A stretch of 44,226 nucleotides of DNA from an uncultured Oscillospiraceae bacterium (lineage in GTDB: Bacteria; Bacillota; Clostridia; Oscillospirales; Ruminococcaceae), in the NCBI GenBank assembly GCA_910579125.1, contig CAJTTH010000020.1:1-44226 (forward strand), given 5' to 3'. The number at the start of each line of letters is the position of its first letter. Position 1 is the stretch's first letter. Of the stretch, positions 39,398-44,226 are shown piece after piece. Made by a program: the position numbers and the translations under genes. A model generated the notes under the pieces. That model had not been told where the DNA came from. It did no database searches and worked only from the letters and a program-made list of their open reading frames with translations.

Positions 39398-41680
39398 TCA
39401 ACTGCGACTGACAACGCTGACTGCTTCTTCGGCGTTTAATTTCAGCTTAACGTTTTTCACTCCGTCGTTTGTCGGGAACGCAATACCGCATTCGCCGCCG
39501 TTTTTCGCGGTAACGCAAAGCCATGTGACCGCGCCGTTCTCCCATTCCGCGTCAACGACAAATCCGCCGCGCGCACACAGCCCCGTAAACGCTCCGCTTT
39601 CCCATTCCTCGGGAACGGACGGAAGAACCCTTATAACACCCTCGTGACTTTGCAGCAGCATTTCCGCGATCCCCGCCGAGCCGCCGAAGTTTCCGTCGAT
39701 CTGAAACGGCGGGTGGAAATCCCAGAGATTTTCAAACGTGCAGTCGCCGAGCAGTCCGCGCAGCAGCTTGTAGGCGCGTTCGCCGTCGCCCGTCCTTGCC
39801 CACAGGTTGAGCCTGTGGGCCCTCGCCCAGCCCGTGGACTTGTCGCCCCGATCGTTCATCGACATGACCGCCGCCCGCATAAGCTCGGGCGTTTGCGAGC
39901 TTATCCGCTTTCCCGGGTACAAGCCCATAAGGTGCGAAAGATGACGGTGGTTTTGCTGTATCTGCGAGCGGTCGAACTGCGGCGCGTCCTCCTCGAACCA
40001 CTCCTTGAGCAGTCCCGTTTTCCCGATGTGATACGGCTTGAGCTTTGGCAGCATTCCGCGAACCTTCTCCTGCAATTCACCCTCCTCGGAAAGCTCCTCC
40101 GACGCCGCGAGAAAATCAATAAAAAGCTGCTCGATAAGGCTTTGCTCATACGTGTTGCCGACGGTAACGGGACCGTGTTCGGGCGAATACGTCGGCGACG
40201 AAACAAGCCTGTCCTGCTTTTCGTCATAGATAAGCCATTGCGTGTAAAAACGAACGCTCTCGCGCATTATCGGGAATATCCTTTCGCGCAGCGTTTTCTT
40301 ATCCCCCGTGAACTCGTAATATTCCCAAATATTCTGCATAAGCCAAGCCACTGCGGCGGTCGACCAGCCCCAGTAAAATTCCCACCCGGGAGCCGTCCAC
40401 CCGAACGGCGAGCATTGCGTGTGCGCCGTCCAGCCGTTTTCGGGAGCGCTTTCGTCGGAAACGATGTTGTAATACTCCGATGCCGTGACGCGCCCCGGCT
40501 CGCGCAGACGGTCCAGAAAATCTATCAGCGGAACGGCGGTCTCGGCTAAATTCGTGTTGTACGCGCCCCAGTAGTTCATCTGGAGATTGACGTTTATGTG
40601 ATAATCGCAGCACCACGGCGGTGTGTTGCATTCGTTCCACACGCCCTGTAAATTCGCGGGGAGCGCCCCTGTGCGCGACGAGGATATCAGCAGATACCGG
40701 CCGTATTGAAAATAGAGCGCTTCCAGACGGTTCATTGCGGCACGGTCGCCTTTACGGTAGGCTTCGAGCAGTTTGTCGGCGGGCAAGTCCGTACTTTGCG
40801 AATTTATCCGCAGCGTGACCCTGTCATACAGCTTCGAGTAATCCTCATAATGCGTATTGTAAAGGTTATGCCAGCCCTTTGCGGCAGCCGCTTCAACGAG
40901 CGGCGCAGTCACGGTCTCGGGGGATACGCCGCTGCGGTAACTCGGGTATTTCATTTCGTAGTCGGTCGCAGCGGTGAAATAAATCACGGTCTCTGTTGAA
41001 TTGCGCACCGAAATTCCTTCCGGGGTGATTTCAAGCTCCCCGTCGGTAATTACCTTGAAACGCGCGTCAAATCTCATTCCGTTGTCCGAAACTTCGCCGT
41101 TATATATGAGCGTATCGTCCTCGGCGGATATCCGCGCAGGGTGAGTTTTGTCAAGCCTCAGCTTAAAGCATAATCCGCCGCGTTTGCCGCAGAAAAAACG
41201 AAACGCGATGACCCTGTCAGGATAGCTCGCAAAAGCCTCGTGTGTATAGCGAACGCCCCCGACCGTAAATTCGCACGAATACAGCGATTTGTCGAGATCG
41301 AGCCGCCGCTCGTAATCCACGGTCTCGCCGCTCGGCAGTTCAAAGTCGACGACCGCGTCGCAAAGCAGTAAATACGTCCCGAAATCCCCGTCGCCTGTAA
41401 GCTCGGGGAGAAGTTCTACCGCTTTTTCGTAATCGCCGTCGGCGAGCAGCTTTTGCACTTCCGCGACATATTTGTAACGTCCGCGCTTGTTTCCGCCGCG
41501 ATAGTCGGGGCGGTTTTCGCACGGACCGCCCGCCCACAGGCTTTTCTCGTTGAGCACTATGCGCTCGCGCCGCGCTCCCCCGAACATGGATGCGCCGAGA
41601 AAGCCGCTGCCTATCGGCAGGCATTGGCTCTCCCACTTTGTTAAGTCGCCCTCTTTGTCAAACCAAATGATGTTGCCCAT
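39398..41680 (-). CDS. GH95 alpha-L-fucosidase-like glycoside hydrolase
   Basis: About 760 residues from ATG 41680, with AAGGAG 5 nt upstream; an earlier start would cross the upstream remnant gene. GH95 enzymes release alpha-1,2-linked L-fucose (some act on L-galactose) from host or plant glycans. The N-terminal beta domain begins MGNIIWFDKEGDLTKWESQC, LPIGSGFLGASMFGGARRER and VLNEKSLWAGGPCENRPDY. The helical barrel shows LLISSSRTGALPANLQGVWN, CDYHINVNLQMNYWGAYNTN, and the catalytic region FEEDAPQFDRSQIQQNHRHL, SHLMGLYPGKRIS. No signal peptide, so it acts on imported oligosaccharides. It lies downstream of the two-component pair on the same strand. Confidence 0.9.
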   Translation of the reverse strand: MGNIIWFDKEGDLTKWESQCLPIGSGFLGASMFGGARRERIVLNEKSLWAGGPCENRPDYRGGNKRGRYKYVAEVQKLLADGDYEKAVELLPELTGDGDFGTYLLLCDAVVDFELPSGETVDYERRLDLDKSLYSCEFTVGGVRYTHEAFASYPDRVIAFRFFCGKRGGLCFKLRLDKTHPARISAEDDTLIYNGEVSDNGMRFDARFKVITDGELEITPEGISVRNSTETVIYFTAATDYEMKYPSYRSGVSPETVTAPLVEAAAAKGWHNLYNTHYEDYSKLYDRVTLRINSQSTDLPADKLLEAYRKGDRAAMNRLEALYFQYGRYLLISSSRTGALPANLQGVWNECNTPPWCCDYHINVNLQMNYWGAYNTNLAETAVPLIDFLDRLREPGRVTASEYYNIVSDESAPENGWTAHTQCSPFGWTAPGWEFYWGWSTAAVAWLMQNIWEYYEFTGDKKTLRERIFPIMRESVRFYTQWLIYDEKQDRLVSSPTYSPEHGPVTVGNTYEQSLIEQLFIDFLAASEELSEEGELQEKVRGMLPKLKPYHIGKTGLLKEWFEEDAPQFDRSQIQQNHRHLSHLMGLYPGKRISSQTPELMRAAVMSMNDRGDKSTGWARAHRLNLWARTGDGERAYKLLRGLLGDCTFENLWDFHPPFQIDGNFGGSAGIAEMLLQSHEGVIRVLPSVPEEWESGAFTGLCARGGFVVDAEWENGAVTWLCVTAKNGGECGIAFPTNDGVKNVKLKLNAEEAVSVVSRS

Positions 41681-41700
41681 ACTATCTCCTTTTTTGAGGT

Positions 41701-41983
41701 TTATTCCGTGACCGTCAATATCTGTTTCGTTCGCTCGTCGGCAAGCATACGGATAACAAGCTCCGTATCGAGCACCCGCCGTTCGGTACACCCTTTAATG
41801 CCATGTTGCCGGGGGATAGACGGCGTGCTGCGCAAAAGCTCCGAAAAACAGCAGCAGACAAGCCGCCGGAACCGCCGCCCATATCCACACGCGGTTTTTC
41901 CGTTCGGGTCGGAAATTCTCCGCCTCATCAATTAACACCGCGTAAATATTACCGACAGCCTCGATCAAAAAATCGCATCTCAT
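41701..41983 (-). pseudogene. Truncated anti-sigma-like membrane peptide
   Basis: ATG 41983 with GAGGAGGG 9 nt upstream opens a 62-residue frame: MRCDFLIEAVGNIYAVLIDE, AENFRPERKNRVWIWAAVPA, ACLLLFFGAFAQHAV, stop at 41795. The head plus membrane helix resembles the N-terminus of the sigma partner at 26826-28937 (LFDILGEIDDKYFEEA before its helix). After the stop a different frame stays open to 41701, ending DTELVIRMLADERTKQILTV, so a frameshift may have cut a longer protein. No sigma factor gene adjoins. Either a short real peptide or a broken gene. Confidence 0.5.
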
Positions 41984-42051
41984 ATATTATATCCCTCCTC
42001 GATAAGAAACTTCCTCAGTCTGCCGCGCGTTCGGCTTGCGCGTTCTGATTT

Positions 42052-43362
42052 TCACGCCGGGTCTTCCTTGTTCGGGAAAACTATCCGCAGCTTGAACCGG
42101 TCGTCGGAAATATCGTAATCGAGAATAGCGCCGTTTTTCTCGGCAAACGCCGAAATGCTGCGCGTGCCTATTCCGTGACCGATCTCCTTTGAAATAGGAA
42201 GTCCCTCCGCGTCAAACGCTATGCTGCCTGTATAGTTGTTTGAAATTTCTATTATGTATTGTTTTGCTTCCGTTGTTCTGATACACAGCCGCCCTTTATT
42301 ATCGGGAACCTCTGAGCACGCGTTCACTGCGTTATCAAGAGCGTTCGCCAATGCCGCGGTAAAATCGTAAATGTCAACATCGGTATTTTCGGGCATCGCA
42401 AATTGTACCTCGGTGCCGATACCCTTGCTTTCCGCACGTTCGATGTAGTATGCCAGAATTGCGTTCGCGGTGGAATTGGAACAGTATACCGTTTTTTTAG
42501 TATCCTCAAGCCTTTTTTCAACGTCGCCCAGATATACGAGCGCCTCCGAGTTGTTCCCCTCCCTGAGCATATCGGAAACAACTATTATGTTGTACCGCAA
42601 ATTATGACGAATTATTTTGATCTGTTCCTCAGTGGAATTGATCGCGTCAAGCTGTTTCTGAAAGGATTTGCTTTGAGACGTCAATATGCTGTTTGTGTAT
42701 TCGGAAAGCAGCAGATCATACTGGCTTACCAGATTGTGGAAAATTATAACGTAAACCAGCAGCATTACCGTCGTAACGGCGTATATGTAAACGGTATTTG
42801 AAAACGATTTCGTATAATGCACCGGATACGTTCCTATAAGAAAAAGCAGCAGCGTAAAGCCTATCGGCACAAATGTAAGCGACTTCCAGCATTTATCGGG
42901 AAGATAATCGAGCATGGAAAATTTCTTCCTGAGGAATTTAAATTCGGCAAAAATGCACAAAAAGTAGCTGAAAAGCCTTATAAGCAGATCCGCGATCTTC
43001 CCGCCGCCGACAGCGGAAACGACGATAGTCTGGCTCATGGCGAGAATTATTGAAACGCTCAGCTGCATCGTATAGTTGAAAATCGCCTGCCACGGCGAAT
43101 ACGTCGAGATAAAATAAAGGATAAGTATCGCGGGTACCGATACGGTAAGAATACAAAGCTGCAGCATAACGACAATGCCGAAGAACTTCATTGCAACAAA
43201 GGTGAAAACGGCAACCCATGATAAATATATCACAAGCGTTGCCGCAATTTTCCTGAACCCGTATTTAACTTTCATGCAGGAGGACATCATGCCCAGAGTG
43301 CCGACGACGACGATCAGCGCTTTTACCATGAAATACCCAACGTCGTTTTCAAACGTTATCAC
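42052..43362 (-). CDS. GHKL sensor histidine kinase (AgrC-type)
   Basis: 436 residues. Residues 1-215 contain six or so membrane helices (ALIVVVGTLGMMSSCMK, LVIYLSWVAVFTFVAM and others). A coiled helix leads to the phospho-acceptor region IKIIRHNLRYNIIVVSDMLR, then a GHKL ATPase with the N box FTAALANALDNAVNACSE and G box IGHGIGTRSISAFAEKNGAI. This is the AgrC-like class that senses small peptides or other ligands through its membrane part. It overlaps the response regulator gene by 4 nt. No AgrD-like peptide gene or AgrB gene is visible nearby. Confidence 0.9.
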   Translation of the reverse strand: MITFENDVGYFMVKALIVVVGTLGMMSSCMKVKYGFRKIAATLVIYLSWVAVFTFVAMKFFGIVVMLQLCILTVSVPAILILYFISTYSPWQAIFNYTMQLSVSIILAMSQTIVVSAVGGGKIADLLIRLFSYFLCIFAEFKFLRKKFSMLDYLPDKCWKSLTFVPIGFTLLLFLIGTYPVHYTKSFSNTVYIYAVTTVMLLVYVIIFHNLVSQYDLLLSEYTNSILTSQSKSFQKQLDAINSTEEQIKIIRHNLRYNIIVVSDMLREGNNSEALVYLGDVEKRLEDTKKTVYCSNSTANAILAYYIERAESKGIGTEVQFAMPENTDVDIYDFTAALANALDNAVNACSEVPDNKGRLCIRTTEAKQYIIEISNNYTGSIAFDAEGLPISKEIGHGIGTRSISAFAEKNGAILDYDISDDRFKLRIVFPNKEDPA

Positions 43363-44111
43363 AGCAAAACGCCTCCATTCAGCTCGTAATCAATGTATTT
43401 TTTCCTTGCTTCAACGTATTTGCGCGTGATCTTATATTTTGAGCCGTCGCACATAATAAAGTCGTCGGCTTTTACCTCCCGTATATTCTGATAATTTACC
43501 AGATAGCTCGCGGAGACCTTCAGGAACACTCCCGTACGCATTATTTCCTCCGCCTGAGCGTCAAACGGCTGTCTGCGGCACGCGCTTTCGATTTTTTCAT
43601 TTTTTACGAGATGAAAGATCAATCGGTGATCGAGGTACTCCACCGCAACGATCTCCGATAACGCGATAAGCACAGTGCTGTCGGCGGTTTTCACCGACAG
43701 CTTTTGCGGCGCGTTCTCAATTCGGTCAAGACATTCGTCAAGCTCCGAAAACAGCTTTTCACGGGAATACGGCTTTATCAGATAAGAAAAAGCCCGCACC
43801 GAAAACGCGTCGGGCGCGTACTCGCGCGAGGAGCTGATATAGATCACCACCGAGTTTTTATCGCGTCCGCGTATCCGTCTGCCGAGTGCAATGCCGTCAA
43901 GCTCCGGCATTATCACATCAAGAAGATATACCGTAAAGCCGTCGGCGTTCAGCTCGGAAAACCGCAGAACCTCCTCGGGCGCGGAAAAGCAGAACGTTTC
44001 TCCGTGAAACCCGCGCCGTTTTATATAATAGTCTGCCAGCCCGCAGAGCGTTTCCAGATCGGCGGCGTTGTCATCGCATAAAACAAAATTTACTTTAGTC
44101 AATTTTTTCAA
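43359..44111 (-). CDS. LytTR-family response regulator (AgrA-type)
   Basis: 250 residues, start TTG 44111 after a G-rich site. Receiver domain 1-125: acidic pair in NFVLCDDNAADLE, phospho-Asp in VYLLDVIMPELDGIALGRRI, Ser in VIYISSSREYAPDAF, Lys in FSYLIKPYSREKL. Residues 145-245 are a LytTR DNA-binding domain (ALSEIVAVEYLDHRLIFHLV, FLKVSASYLVNYQNIREVKA, YKITRKYVEARKKYID). It is expected to be phosphorylated by the downstream kinase and to bind paired direct repeats; such repeats lie upstream at 44198-44226. The GH95 gene just downstream could be a target or part of the same run. Confidence 0.92.
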   Translation of the reverse strand: MKKLTKVNFVLCDDNAADLETLCGLADYYIKRRGFHGETFCFSAPEEVLRFSELNADGFTVYLLDVIMPELDGIALGRRIRGRDKNSVVIYISSSREYAPDAFSVRAFSYLIKPYSREKLFSELDECLDRIENAPQKLSVKTADSTVLIALSEIVAVEYLDHRLIFHLVKNEKIESACRRQPFDAQAEEIMRTGVFLKVSASYLVNYQNIREVKADDFIMCDGSKYKITRKYVEARKKYIDYELNGGVLL

Positions 44112-44125
44112 TCCCCCCCGACTAA

Positions 44126-44154
44126 ATTATATCATAAAAAAAATTTCATGTCAA
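44126..44154 (-). promoter_or_regulatory. Consensus promoter of two-component operon
   Basis: TTGACA (complement of 44149-44154), 17 bp, TATAAT (complement of 44126-44131), 15 bp before the TTG start. Confidence 0.8.
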
Positions 44155-44197
44155 CATTTATCGACATATGGGAATTATCTCAAAAATCCCGTTTTGA

Positions 44198-44226
44198 TGT
44201 CAATTAAGTGATTTTTCTGTCAATTA
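44198..44226. promoter_or_regulatory. Direct repeats upstream of LytTR regulator
   Basis: TGTCAATTA occurs at 44198-44206 and again at 44218-44226 (window edge), exactly 20 bp apart, two helical turns. LytTR regulators bind pairs of 9-bp direct repeats, so this is a candidate autoregulatory site about 45 bp upstream of the -35. Confidence 0.45.

Overview
The window looks like a chromosomal piece of a low-to-mid GC Gram-positive gut or rumen Clostridia, most likely of the Ruminococcaceae/Oscillospiraceae type. Reasons: strong AGGAGG-type ribosome sites, textbook sigma-A promoters (TTGACA or TTGCAT, 17 bp, TATAAT), an IspH-ribosomal protein S1 fusion (a clostridial arrangement), an AgrC/AgrA-type two-component pair, a GH94 phosphorylase and a GH95 glycosidase. 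I saw no tRNA, rRNA or CRISPR array.

Layout. 1-1.6 kb: ECF sigma factor followed by a DUF2461 gene that runs off the left edge. 1.6-2.7 kb: decayed DNA with scraps of genes and hairpins. 2.7-4.6 kb: XRE regulator and S66 peptidase. 4.6-4.8 kb: a fold-back repeat. 4.8-10.4 kb: sugar genes (xylulokinase, a fucose/arabinose-isomerase-like protein, cellobiose phosphorylase). 10.5-15.3 kb, minus strand: uncharacterised protein, DgkA-type kinase, YbeY, PhoH, a gene interrupted by an in-frame amber codon, and a membrane-anchored lipase-like hydrolase. 15.5-21.1 kb, minus strand: a compact, intact phage-type cluster (portal, scaffold-like, capsid, two connectors, two tail-type proteins) with its own promoter and a terminator-like hairpin, but no terminase, tape measure, lysis or integrase gene. 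21.3-26.8 kb: RpiR regulator, BaiN-type flavoprotein, then the housekeeping run cmk-plsC-ispH/rpsA. 26.8-29.6 kb: a second ECF sigma factor with a large membrane partner whose outer part is an ancient triplication. 29.6-30.4 kb: remains of a phage lysin. 30.4-31.9 kb: aldo/keto reductase and DUF1653 protein.

32-39.2 kb is the most unusual part. A minus-strand cassette encodes a small protein, a serine recombinase, two small proteins that share a domain with the recombinase C-terminus, a Fic-fold protein whose catalytic histidine is replaced, and an unknown protein. It abuts a UDP-galactopyranose mutase gene (glf) of which only the N-terminal quarter is left. Upstream of glf lies a 250-bp segment bounded by perfect 27-bp inverted repeats and carrying a consensus promoter, next to a tyrosine recombinase with all catalytic residues: the layout of a phase-variable invertible promoter. 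In the orientation sequenced, the promoter points away from glf and the cassette (OFF) and runs into a terminator. Inverted, it would read through the glf remnant into the recombinase/Fic cassette. A frameshifted conjugation coupling-protein remnant next door suggests the region arrived on mobile DNA.

39.4-44.2 kb: GH95 alpha-L-fucosidase-like enzyme, a truncated anti-sigma-like membrane peptide, and a GHKL histidine kinase plus LytTR response regulator with a consensus promoter and upstream direct repeats.
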